From contig NZ_AGFG01000019.1 in the NCBI RefSeq assembly GCF_000226255.1, positions 113,168 through 177,167 of the forward strand: a stretch of DNA of 64,000 nucleotides, given 5' to 3'. The notes below the pieces were generated by a model. It ran no database searches. It saw nothing but the letters and a program-made list of their open reading frames with translations, and had not been told where the DNA came from. Positions within the stretch are counted from its first letter, which is position 1; each line of letters opens with the position of its first letter. A program made the translations under genes and the position numbers. This DNA is from Desulfovibrio sp. A2. Its GTDB lineage: Bacteria > Desulfobacterota > Desulfovibrionia > Desulfovibrionales > Desulfovibrionaceae. Of the stretch, positions 8,841 to 16,700 are shown one piece after another.

Positions 8841-10127
8841 CTACCGTTTGGCCGTAGGCTTGCCCCCCTTGCGGGGCGTGGCGGCGCGGGCCGTTTTTTC
8901 CGGCGTTGCGACGGGCTTGCGCCGAGCCGCACGGTCTGCCGGGTCCGCGGGTTTCGCCATGTCCGATCGGGGATGCGCCCGGTCATACACGTCCACCAGG
9001 CGCGAAAGGGTCAGGTGGGTGTAGCGCTGGGTGGTGGAAAGCCGGGCATGGCCCAGCAGTTCCTGCACGCTGCGCAGGTCGGCCCCGGCCTCCAGCAGGT
9101 GAGTGGCGAAGGAGTGGCGCAGCCCGTGCGGGGATATGGCCTGCGGCAGACCGGCCCGCAAGCACAGCGCCTCGATGATCCGCGCGGCCTGCCGCCGGTT
9201 CAGGCGGCCGCCCCGCGTTCCCAGGAACAGGGCGGGTTCGCCCCGACCCTCGTCCACCTCGTGGCGCACCGCCAGCCATGCGGACAGCGCGTCGCGGGCG
9301 GTATCGCTGAGCGGGCTCATGCGTTCGCGCCCGCCCTTGCCCATCACCCGCACCACGCCCGATGCCGGGTCCGCGTCCAGCACGTCCAGTCCCAGCGCCT
9401 CGGACACGCGCAGCCCGGAACCGTACAGCAGTTCGGCCAGGGCCAGGTCGCGCGCCAGCAGTGTCGCGTCGGCAGGTCCCGAATCCGTGGCCTGACCGGC
9501 GTGGGCAATGGCAAGGCCCTTGCGCTGCCGCCGCTCGTCCAGCAGGGCAAAGGCCTGGTCCACGTTCAGGGCGTGGGGGTGGCGCTGTTCCTGCTTGGGG
9601 TTGTGCACGCCCGCCGTGGGGTCCGCCGTGACCCGGCGCAGCCGCAGCAAAAAGCGAAAGAACGCCCGCAGCGCCGACAGCTTGCGGGCCACGCTGGACT
9701 TGGCGATGCGCAGGCGATGCAGTTCGGCCAGAAACCGCTGCACGTGGCGCTTGGTGATGCGTTCCGGAGTGTCGAGGGAAAGCGGCGGCAGCGGGATGAC
9801 CGAAGCCGGGCGAGGGACGGCTCCGGGCCCGTCGGCCATGCCGCCAAGGAACGCGGCGAACTGGTCCATGTCGGTGCCATAGGCCGTCACCGTGGCTTCG
9901 GCGTAGCCCTTTTCCATGCCCAGGTGGGCCAGGAACATGTCCAGCAGTTCGGCGCGGGCGGGGGCAAGGTAGGCGTCGGGTGCAGCGGCTTCACCGGCTG
10001 CTGGATGGCCGGAGGCAGGCTGCGCGCGGCGAGAACCGGGTCGCTCCGCACGCTGGCGGCGATCTGCGCCGCCCCCATCGCTAGGCCTGCCACCGCCACG
10101 GTCAGGTCTGTCGCCGGTCGAAGACAT
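8841..10127 (-). CDS. xerC: Tyrosine recombinase, XerC/XerD type
   Basis: A 428-residue tyrosine recombinase. The SAM-like core-binding domain is at about 55-175. The catalytic set is present in order: Arg in G-S-G-L-R-V-S-E, Lys in G-K-G-G-R-E-R, H-x-x-R in H-G-L-R-H-S-F-A-T-H, His in L-L-G-H-A-R-L and Tyr in T-Q-R-Y-T-H-L. Xer proteins resolve chromosome dimers at dif. It is about 130 residues longer than usual because of a disordered N-terminal 50 residues and a basic Ala/Lys/Pro tail of about 45 residues. The start lies 26 bases inside the preceding GGDEF gene, so it is last in that minus-strand unit. XerC versus XerD cannot be decided from one sequence; a later start near residue 50 is possible. 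Confidence 0.85.
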   Translation of the reverse strand: MSSTGDRPDRGGGRPSDGGGADRRQRAERPGSRRAQPASGHPAAGEAAAPDAYLAPARAELLDMFLAHLGMEKGYAEATVTAYGTDMDQFAAFLGGMADGPGAVPRPASVIPLPPLSLDTPERITKRHVQRFLAELHRLRIAKSSVARKLSALRAFFRFLLRLRRVTADPTAGVHNPKQEQRHPHALNVDQAFALLDERRQRKGLAIAHAGQATDSGPADATLLARDLALAELLYGSGLRVSEALGLDVLDADPASGVVRVMGKGGRERMSPLSDTARDALSAWLAVRHEVDEGRGEPALFLGTRGGRLNRRQAARIIEALCLRAGLPQAISPHGLRHSFATHLLEAGADLRSVQELLGHARLSTTQRYTHLTLSRLVDVYDRAHPRSDMAKPADPADRAARRKPVATPEKTARAATPRKGGKPTAKR

Positions 10128-11154
10128 AGCAGCTGCCCGTCCTGTCCTTGGCCAGCTTCTTCACCTGGCTGGCCCGGTACGAGGCCTCGCCGTAGTGGGC
10201 CAGCGAAAATCCCGCGCTGGGCCGGTTGCACACCACGGCGATGGACACGGCCATCAGCGGAAAGCTGCGCACCTGCCCCTGGCGGTCGTGGGCCACGATG
10301 GCCCCGCGCTCGCGGTCCTCGGCATCGTAGAAGCCGGGCACGATGGCGTCGAAGGCCCCCACCACGCGGCGGCAGGCGTCCTCCGCCTCGTCCACCGGGG
10401 TGACGAACACATAGTCGTCGCCGCCCACGTGCCCCACGAAGGCGGGCTGGCCGCGCACCTCGCGCGCCGTGGTGGCGATGAGCCGCGCGGTGAGCATGAG
10501 CACCTCGTCGCCGCGCGAAAAGCCGTACTTGTCGTTGAAGGCCTTGAAGTTGTCGAGGTCGGCGTAGGCCAGCGCGAAATCCACGCGCCGGTCGATGAGC
10601 CCCTGGATGTACTTGATGATCGAGGTGTTGCCCGGCAGCTTGGTCAGCGGGCTGGCGTCCAGGGCGCGGCCCGCGCGGGTCAGGGCCAGATCCACGCGCG
10701 CCCGCAGTTCCGTGGCCAGAGGCGGCGGCAGCGGCGCGCAGGCCACGTCACCCTCCGTCCTCGGTGCTGCCTGCGCGGGCAGCACCATGAAATCATCGGC
10801 ATCGATGGACGACCACTCCACCCCGGCCACGCCCGGCGCATCCAGGCACAGCAGCGTGGCCACCTGACGGTAGACGTTCTCGCCCTTCACCAACTGGATC
10901 AGCGACACGCCCGACATGTCCGGCAGCGTGGCCGACACCAGCAGCAGGTCCGGCGGGTCGAGAAAGAACTGCTCCAGCACGGCGCGGCCGTTGTCGAACA
11001 CCCGCCAGTCCATGGGGCGGCCCGAAGCAGCGCCGCCCTCGCCGGACCACAGGGCGCGCACCGTGGCGGACAGGCACCCGTCGGCGGTGACCAGCCAGCA
11101 GCGCGGCACGCCCGCCGACGCGACGTCGCCGAAACCAGGGGGGCGCGTGCTCAC
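10102..11154 (-). CDS. Receiver-like / GGDEF domain protein, both domains degenerate
   Basis: A protein of 350 residues with a response-regulator-like fold followed by a GGDEF domain. In the receiver part the strand that normally ends in the phosphorylated Asp reads L-L-L-V-S-A-T-L-P-D-M-S-G, with Ser in place of Asp. The GGDEF domain has D-x-D-N-F-K-x-F-N-D near its metal site and a signature G-G-D-D-Y instead of G-G-D/E-E-F, so diguanylate cyclase activity is uncertain; it may bind c-di-GMP or GTP or be weakly active. I chose GTG 11154 because GGAGAGGA sits 7 bases before it; an in-frame GTG at 11187 is the alternative. The next gene, xerC, starts inside its 3' end. Confidence 0.75.
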   Translation of the reverse strand: MSTRPPGFGDVASAGVPRCWLVTADGCLSATVRALWSGEGGAASGRPMDWRVFDNGRAVLEQFFLDPPDLLLVSATLPDMSGVSLIQLVKGENVYRQVATLLCLDAPGVAGVEWSSIDADDFMVLPAQAAPRTEGDVACAPLPPPLATELRARVDLALTRAGRALDASPLTKLPGNTSIIKYIQGLIDRRVDFALAYADLDNFKAFNDKYGFSRGDEVLMLTARLIATTAREVRGQPAFVGHVGGDDYVFVTPVDEAEDACRRVVGAFDAIVPGFYDAEDRERGAIVAHDRQGQVRSFPLMAVSIAVVCNRPSAGFSLAHYGEASYRASQVKKLAKDRTGSCYVFDRRQT

Positions 11155-11248
11155 GACGGCGTCCTCTCCGCGCGGCGCGCGCGCCACATCCGAATGCAGC
11201 GGAGCTCTCGGTGAAAACGAAGATTCGGCAACACGGCGGCGTCACGGA

Positions 11249-12088
11249 TCATGCGAAGCCCAGTTCCCCGGCGTCGGCGAATTTCTCGCACAGGTTGTCC
11301 AGCAGCGCCTCCAGCGAGCGCTGGTTCATGCCCAGCAGCTTCAGGGCGTGGGGCGACAGCGGGGGCACGTTGTCGTCGCCGCCGGAACCGTACTCGAACA
11401 GCCGGGCCATGAAGTTGCCCACGTGCACCACGCAGGCCATCTGCGGGTAGATGCGCGCGCTCATGGGCTTGTGGTGGAAGGCCATGCCCTCGCGGATGGC
11501 CGGGGGCAGGTTCCAGTGTTCGGCCAGCCAAGCGTTGATGCGGTCGTGCCCGAAGCCGAGCACCTGGGTTTCCGCGTCGATGTAGAAAAGGTCCTGTTCC
11601 TTCACCACGCCGTCCACGCGGGCCTTGGCCTCGGGCAGTTGCAGGGCCGAGACCACCTTGCCGAGGTCGTGCAGCAGCCCGGCCACGGCGTATTCCTCGG
11701 GGTCCTTCATGCCCAGCGCCCGCGCCAGTTCGCCGCAGGCCAGCGAACAGCCCACGCTGTGGTCCCACAGGCCGCGCATGGCGCGATTCATGTCGTCGTA
11801 GACCGAGGTGGAGATGATCAGCCCCCGGATGACGTTGAACCCCAGCAGCACCAGGGCGTGCTTCACCGTGCCGATGCGCCCCGGAAAACCGTAGATGGGC
11901 GAGTTGACCATCTTCAGCACCTTGGCCGCCAGCACCTGGTCGAAGGAAATGACCTTGGCCACCTGGTCGGTGGTGGTGTTGGGCAACTCCAGCAGGCGCG
12001 AAACTTCCTGCAGGGCCGTGGGCAGCGTCGGCAGGTCCTTCACCGCCAGCAGCCGCCCCTTGTAGGTGGTGCGCAGATCTTCGCTCAT
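11249..12088 (-). CDS. HDOD domain protein
   Basis: A 279-residue protein made almost wholly of an HDOD domain, the catalytically atypical relative of HD phosphohydrolases found in bacterial signalling proteins. Visible: the N-terminal L-P-T-L-P segment typical of HDOD starts, V-L-A-A-K-V-L-K-M-V-N-S-P near residue 55, and A-G-L-L-H-D-L-G-K near 135, so unlike many HDOD proteins it keeps an H-D pair. Its ATG overlaps the stop of the preceding small gene (ATGA), which points to coupled translation. The neighbouring degenerate GGDEF protein and the HD-GYP-front-like gene suggest a signalling module, but target and ligand are unknown. Confidence 0.8.
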   Translation of the reverse strand: MSEDLRTTYKGRLLAVKDLPTLPTALQEVSRLLELPNTTTDQVAKVISFDQVLAAKVLKMVNSPIYGFPGRIGTVKHALVLLGFNVIRGLIISTSVYDDMNRAMRGLWDHSVGCSLACGELARALGMKDPEEYAVAGLLHDLGKVVSALQLPEAKARVDGVVKEQDLFYIDAETQVLGFGHDRINAWLAEHWNLPPAIREGMAFHHKPMSARIYPQMACVVHVGNFMARLFEYGSGGDDNVPPLSPHALKLLGMNQRSLEALLDNLCEKFADAGELGFA

Positions 12089-12579
12089 CGCCCGTTTTCC
12101 CGCGACGCGCCGTTGCCGTCCGCCATTTCGGGCCGGGCGGGCATGCCGTCCGGCTCGTCATCGACGAGCGAAATGCGGTTCTGCGCGGCTTGGGCTTCCG
12201 CCTCTTCGCGCGCGGCTTCGGCGGCGGCGGCGATGGCGGCGGCCTCGGCCTCTTCCGCCGCCCTGGCGGCGGCGATGCGCTCGGCAAAGAAGCGGCGCAG
12301 CATGTTGCGCAGGGTGGTCATGAACCGGTCCTGCCCGTGCTTGCGGAACAGGTGGTCCAGCCGCCCGGCGATGCGCTCCAGATCGTTGCCGCCGTCGTCG
12401 TCAAGGTCCACGGGGCGGCCCTGCACGGTGAGCGACTGCACCCCGCTGGCCCGGAAACGGGAAATGATGGTGGTGGTCAATTCAACGCCCGCGCCCACCA
12501 GCACCAGCCCGTCGGCCTTGGTGACGGGCTTGGCCAGCTTCATGCCGGGCGCGGCGAGGTCTAGCGGTATCTTCTGCAT
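12085..12579 (-). CDS. Small protein resembling the front part of HD-GYP regulators
   Basis: A 164-residue protein. Residues 1-45 (L-D-L-A-A-P-G-M-K-L-A-K-P-V, then G-V-E-L-T-T-T-I-I-S-R-F, then G-V-Q-S-L-T-V) resemble the short domain that precedes HD-GYP or HDOD domains in other proteins. The middle is charged and the region about 95-140 is a long Ala/Glu-rich helix. There is no signal peptide or membrane segment. The start at 12579 is preceded by GAGAGAG. The stop overlaps the HDOD start by 4 bases, so the two together may correspond to one split two-domain regulator. Function not known. Confidence 0.65.
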   Translation of the reverse strand: MQKIPLDLAAPGMKLAKPVTKADGLVLVGAGVELTTTIISRFRASGVQSLTVQGRPVDLDDDGGNDLERIAGRLDHLFRKHGQDRFMTTLRNMLRRFFAERIAAARAAEEAEAAAIAAAAEAAREEAEAQAAQNRISLVDDEPDGMPARPEMADGNGASRENGR

Positions 12580-12635
12580 GTCTCTCTCCGGCGGCGCGTG
12601 CGCGCCGCCGCGTGATCTGCCGTTGGGGCGTCCTT

Positions 12636-14360
12636 CTACATACGCTCGTAGCGCATGCCGGGCAACCGGCGCACCGCGCCCTTTACCTCCAGCAACACAA
12701 GGCGGGCGCTGACGTCGGCCGCGCCCAGGCCAAGCGCGCGGCACACGTCGTCCGCGTGCGCGCCGGGCCTGTCGCGCAGGAAGGCGAGGATGGCGTCTTC
12801 GGGGCTGCCGCCTGACGCGGGGACGGGCACGGGGCCATCCACCGGTGCTGCCCGATGATCACGCGCGGATCGCGCCGCCTTGCGCGGAGCGGCCGGTACG
12901 GACGACGCGGGCGGTGCTGGCGTCGTCGGCGGCGGAGGCGGCGGGATGTCCGCCGTGGCCGGGGTTGCGACGGCCGTGGCCGTTCCCGCGAGTTCCGGCC
13001 TGGCCGGATTGGCCGGACTGCCCGTATTGGCCGTATTGACCGGATTGGCCGGACGGGCCGACGTCGGCGCGGTATCGACAGGGTACGCCGGCGCCCGCGC
13101 CGCATGGCCGTCATGGGAAGAAACGGCGGATTCGTCGGAAATCTTTAACCCCTGCGGGGCCGCGCCGCGCGGGTCGGCGCATGCGCACGGGGCTGCCCGC
13201 GAGATGTGGGCGGGACAAGGGTCCGCCGACGAGGTTTCGCCGCCACTGGCCGCGCAAGGCCGCGCTCCCCCTCCTGCCGCAGGCGGGACATCCGCCGGAA
13301 AGATATCGTCCAGCGGGTCGTCGTCCCACCCCGGCGGCGGGCACGGCGCGGCCAGGGCGGCCAGTTCCATGCCCAGCACCGGGGCGAGGTCGGCCAGCAT
13401 CTCTTCCGCCGTGGACACGGGCCGCGCGCCCTGCTCGATGAGCCCCCGGCAGCCGCAGGTATACTGCGCCGTGGCCGGACCGGGCACGGCATACACCTCG
13501 CGCCCCTGTTCCAGAGCCAGGCGGGCGGTGATCAGGCTGCCGCTGCGGGCCGCCGCCTCCACCACCAGCACCCCCACGGAAAGTCCGCTGATTATGCGGT
13601 TGCGCACGGGGAAATGGCCAGGCAGGGGCAGTGTGCCGGGGGCGTATTCCGACAGCAGCAGCCCCGTGGATTCCATGCGCTCGAACACATCCGCGTGCTC
13701 CGGCGGGTAGACCACGTCGATGCCGGTGCCCAGCACGCCGATGGTGGACCCCACCTCTTCCAGCGCGGCCACGTGGGCTTCGCGGTCTATGCCGCGCGCA
13801 AGGCCGGACACCACGGTGACGCCAGCCGAGGAAAGACTGTAGGCGATGTCCGCCGCCACGCCGCGCCCCGCCCGCGAGGACAGGCGCGACCCCACCACCG
13901 CCACGGCGTGGTTGGCCAGCAGCGAGGCGTCGCCCCGGCAGTACAGCACGGCGGGGGCATCCGGAACCTCGCGCAGCCGGACCGGATAGCGCGGATCGGT
14001 CCACAGCAGGATGGCGCAGCGGCATCCGCGCACCGCGTCCCACTCCTGTCGGGCGGCCTCGCGCCAGCGGCCTTCCGCCACCGGCGCGGCCATGTGCGGG
14101 CGCACTCCGGCTTGCGCCCATTCGCGCCCGCCGCCATTGGCCGCCTGCACGGCGGCCAGCGCGGAGTCGAACCCCGCCAGCAGGCGGCGCACGGTGCGCG
14201 GCCCGATGCCGGGGCTGTGGCGCAAGGCCAGGGCGGCCCACAACTCGGCGCGGCCCGCCTCGTCCAGATCGGCGAAGGCGGGCAGCACGGCGGAACCGGG
14301 GCGCGTGGAAGCAGCCACGGGTGTTCGTTTGGCGGGAGACGCCGGGGAAGCGGGGGCCAT
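12636..14360 (-). CDS. dprA: DNA processing protein DprA
   Basis: A 574-residue DprA/Smf protein, which binds incoming single-stranded DNA and loads RecA during transformation. Residues 1-110 include a helix-hairpin-helix-like start (L-R-H-S-P-G-I-G-P-R-T-V). The Rossmann core follows, with A-V-V-G-S-R near 155, V-S-G-L-A-R-G-I-D near 185, S-E-Y-A-P-G and F-P-V-R-N-R-I-I-S-G-L near 245, and G-S-L-I-T-A near 275. A DML1-type winged helix forms the last 65 residues. Between them lies a linker of roughly 170 residues rich in Pro/Ala/Asn, making the protein about 200 residues longer than typical. Part of the linker is coded by an imperfect 9-base repeat at 12999-13056. It starts 16 bases after the cpoB-like gene. 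Confidence 0.9.
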   Translation of the reverse strand: MAPASPASPAKRTPVAASTRPGSAVLPAFADLDEAGRAELWAALALRHSPGIGPRTVRRLLAGFDSALAAVQAANGGGREWAQAGVRPHMAAPVAEGRWREAARQEWDAVRGCRCAILLWTDPRYPVRLREVPDAPAVLYCRGDASLLANHAVAVVGSRLSSRAGRGVAADIAYSLSSAGVTVVSGLARGIDREAHVAALEEVGSTIGVLGTGIDVVYPPEHADVFERMESTGLLLSEYAPGTLPLPGHFPVRNRIISGLSVGVLVVEAAARSGSLITARLALEQGREVYAVPGPATAQYTCGCRGLIEQGARPVSTAEEMLADLAPVLGMELAALAAPCPPPGWDDDPLDDIFPADVPPAAGGGARPCAASGGETSSADPCPAHISRAAPCACADPRGAAPQGLKISDESAVSSHDGHAARAPAYPVDTAPTSARPANPVNTANTGSPANPARPELAGTATAVATPATADIPPPPPPTTPAPPASSVPAAPRKAARSARDHRAAPVDGPVPVPASGGSPEDAILAFLRDRPGAHADDVCRALGLGAADVSARLVLLEVKGAVRRLPGMRYERM

Positions 14361-14376
14361 GCGCGACGCGGGGCGG

Positions 14377-15300
14377 CTACCCGTTGGGGAAGCGCTGCCG
14401 CGCCAGCTTGGCGGCGGGGGAATCTGGGTGATCTTCGCGCAGCGCCTTCAGGTGGAAGCGCACGTTCTCGTCGTCGCCAAGCTGCTTGTAGGCCAGCGCC
14501 GTCTTCAGCAGCGAATCCGCCGCCTTGTGATGCCTGGGGAAGCGCGCCGTGACCTCCTTGAAGGCCACGATGGCATCCGCGTAGCGACGCTGGGCGTACA
14601 GGGCCTCGCCCTTCCAGTACAGCCCGTTGGGCACCAGCGGACTGTGGGGGTAATCGCCCAGAAACCCGTCGAAGCGCACGCGGGCCTCGTCGGTCTTGCC
14701 GCGTTGCAGCAGGCTCAGCGCGGCCTCGTAGGCGGCCTTGTCGGACACGCCCCTGGCGGGCTTGGGCGCGGGTTCGGCCTTCTGGGCGGCTTTGGCGGGG
14801 GGGGAGGCGGATTTGGCGGGCTCGGGCTGCACGCGGCGGCCCCCCTTGCCAAGGTCGTCGGCGTTCACCGAGGGAACGGACACGGCGGCGTCCCCGCCCG
14901 GCTCCACAGGTTCGGCGGACGGAGCCGGGGCCGTGGCGGCCTCCTGCGCGGGCGCGGGTGCGGATGCGGGTGCAGCCACGGCGGCGCGCCCGGGCTTCAC
15001 CCCGGTCAGGGCGCTTTCCAGCGCGTCCAGCCTGCGCCCGTCGGATTCCCGATCGCCGTCCACGCGCGCGGACAGCGCGGCCTGCTTTTCCTCCAGCGCC
15101 TGCAACCGTTCGTCCACGGAGCCATCGCGAGCCTTTCGGGCCTCTTCGTAGGACAGGTACTTTTCCTCCAGCATGCGCAGCCGCCATTCGGTGCTGCCCT
15201 GCGCCCCACCCTGCCCGGCGCAGCCGGAAGAAAGAGCCATGGCAAGGAGAAGGGCCGGGACAAGCGATGCCGCCGATGCGCGAAGCCGCCGATGCTGCAT
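14377..15300 (-). CDS. CpoB/YbgF-like TPR lipoprotein
   Basis: A 307-residue envelope protein. The N-terminus has a basic start, a hydrophobic stretch and a likely lipobox S-S-G-C near residue 27, so it is probably a lipoprotein. Residues 38-95 form a heptad-like coiled coil (R-L-R-M-L-E-E-K, R-L-Q-A-L-E-E-K). An Ala/Pro linker follows to about 185, then TPR-like helices carrying the YbgF pattern Y-E-A-A-L-S-L-L-Q-R-G-K, F-x-x-F-L-x-x-Y-P-x-S-P-L-x-P-N and Y-W-K-G-E-A-L-Y. In other bacteria CpoB works with the Tol system and PBP1B in cell division. Tol genes are not seen here; it heads the unit that continues with dprA. Confidence 0.75.
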   Translation of the reverse strand: MQHRRLRASAASLVPALLLAMALSSGCAGQGGAQGSTEWRLRMLEEKYLSYEEARKARDGSVDERLQALEEKQAALSARVDGDRESDGRRLDALESALTGVKPGRAAVAAPASAPAPAQEAATAPAPSAEPVEPGGDAAVSVPSVNADDLGKGGRRVQPEPAKSASPPAKAAQKAEPAPKPARGVSDKAAYEAALSLLQRGKTDEARVRFDGFLGDYPHSPLVPNGLYWKGEALYAQRRYADAIVAFKEVTARFPRHHKAADSLLKTALAYKQLGDDENVRFHLKALREDHPDSPAAKLARQRFPNG

Positions 15301-15657
15301 GAGGAATCTCCGAACTGGCCGAGTACGTTGACGGAACTGTACCCTCCATAGGCGATGGCCGTCATTTTTTCAAGGAAATGAATGCGCAGCGGCGCTCCGG
15401 ACGGGCGGACGCGCGTTTCCGCCCACGCCGTGGGGCAAACGCCGGCTGCGCGCGGCCCTCAACATACCGGCGCGCCCCACGGCGAACCGGCGACCCTTGC
15501 CCGGCTTTGTCGGCCCGGCCCGGTTCCACCCGGCTCCCCGCGCCCCGCCGCGCTGCCATTGGCCCCGGCACCTTGCGCCCCAAGCAGTTTTGGGGCACAA
15601 GACCGGTGCGGCAACGCCCGCGCGCGTCGCCGCATCACCCCAACGGAGCTTTCGCGC
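15301..15657. other. Divergent intergenic region with a strong cruciform
   Basis: This 357-base gap lies between divergent cpoB-like and membrane-protein genes. At 15426-15484 is a long inverted repeat: an 11-bp arm CGCCGTGGGGC (15426-15436) with GCCCCACGGCG (15474-15484) and an inner 6-bp arm (15440-15445 with 15467-15472). A second hairpin GCCCCAA/TTGGGGC is at 15577-15596. GGAG at about 15645 serves the + gene. No promoter is convincing. Confidence 0.6.
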
Positions 15658-16614
15658 ATGACCCTTTTTCCCGATGCCGCCGTCTGGTCGCTGGCGCTGC
15701 CGGGCGGCATTCTGGCCTGCCTGCTGCTGGCCGTGACGGGCATTCCCTTCCTGTGCCTGGCCGCCCAGCGTCTTGCCGTGACGCAACGCACCTCGTTCCC
15801 CGACAAGCTGGCCCGCCAGGGGGCCCTGCTGGCCGCCCTTGCCGCCGCATTGCTGGTGGCCGTGAGCGCGGTGGTCATTTTCCGCATGGCCCAGCTGCAG
15901 CCCGACCTCATGGCGGGGCCGTTCCGCGTGCCGCTGCTCTCCCTGCCCGCGTTGCTGGTGGGCACGGGGGCCTGCGCCGCCCTGTATCTGGTGGGCTGGA
16001 AATACATCAAGGGTTCGGCCATGCACCGCTTCGTGGGCCTTGCCGCCGGGATTGGCGGCATAGAGGCCACGGTGTCCGGCTTTGCCCTGGCCCGCGCCCT
16101 GCTGCTTCCGGGGCATCCACTGCCCACCGACGCATCTCCCATGGACACCATGCGCGCCCTCGTCGGCGCGCCCGCGGATTCCCTGTTGTGGCCGGTGCTG
16201 GGCCAGTCGGCCTTCGTGGCCGCCGGGGCCGCCGGGGCGCTGTGCCTGGCCTGGTTGCTGACCCGGCGCGAAAAGGACGACTTCGGCCGCGATTATTACA
16301 ACTACGCCCTGGGCGTGTGCGCCCGCTGGGCGCTGGGCGGCACCCTGTGCGCCGTGCCCGTGGGCGTGTACGTGCTGTACCGCGCCGCCACCCTCACCAG
16401 CCCGGACCTGACCATGCTGCCCCCCCTGTTGCCCCTGGCGGGCACGCTGGTGCTGCCGCTGGCCGCCTGCGGCCTGTGGGGCACGGTGATCCGCTCCGCC
16501 ACGCCGCTGCGCCACAAGGTAGGCATCGTGGGCGCGCTGGTGCTGCTGATGGTGGCCTGCGGCTGCGAGGCCAGCACTTTGGCCTACGTGGTGCGGCTGC
16601 ACGCGCCCATGTAG
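15658..16614 (+). CDS. Eight-helix integral membrane protein of unknown function
   Basis: A 318-residue protein with about eight hydrophobic segments (roughly 10-32, 47-70, 80-103, 120-148, 172-195, 212-240, 250-275, 285-312) and little soluble sequence. The loop near residue 205 contains the charged stretch R-R-E-K-D-D-F-G-R-D-Y-Y-N-Y. I see no motif of a known transporter or enzyme. The start at ATG 15658 has GGAG about 9 bases upstream; the frame is open farther upstream but that extension is Arg/Pro-rich and unlike protein. It is a single-gene unit, divergent from cpoB-like and convergent with cheA. Confidence 0.7.
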   Translation: MTLFPDAAVWSLALPGGILACLLLAVTGIPFLCLAAQRLAVTQRTSFPDKLARQGALLAALAAALLVAVSAVVIFRMAQLQPDLMAGPFRVPLLSLPALLVGTGACAALYLVGWKYIKGSAMHRFVGLAAGIGGIEATVSGFALARALLLPGHPLPTDASPMDTMRALVGAPADSLLWPVLGQSAFVAAGAAGALCLAWLLTRREKDDFGRDYYNYALGVCARWALGGTLCAVPVGVYVLYRAATLTSPDLTMLPPLLPLAGTLVLPLAACGLWGTVIRSATPLRHKVGIVGALVLLMVACGCEASTLAYVVRLHAPM

Positions 16615-16638
16615 GGAATCCCCGAATCCAAAAGAAAA

Positions 16639-16669
16639 CGCCCCCGCCCGGTGCTGCCGGACGGGGGCG
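16639..16669. terminator. Rho-independent terminator between convergent genes
   Basis: A 13-bp stem with one mismatch (16639-16651 with 16657-16669) and a 5-base loop. On the minus strand it is followed by TTTTCTTTT, a good U-tract for the end of the chemotaxis operon 32 bases after the cheA stop; the + side tail is weaker. Confidence 0.8.
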
Positions 16670-16700
16670 TTCTGATTGTGCTGCTACGGCGGATCGAGCC

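Noticed and set aside
8841..10127. The tyrosine recombinase as a mobile-element integrase
   Set aside because: It sits at the end of a housekeeping unit with dprA, has XerC/D-type length of core and motifs, and has no attachment repeats nearby.
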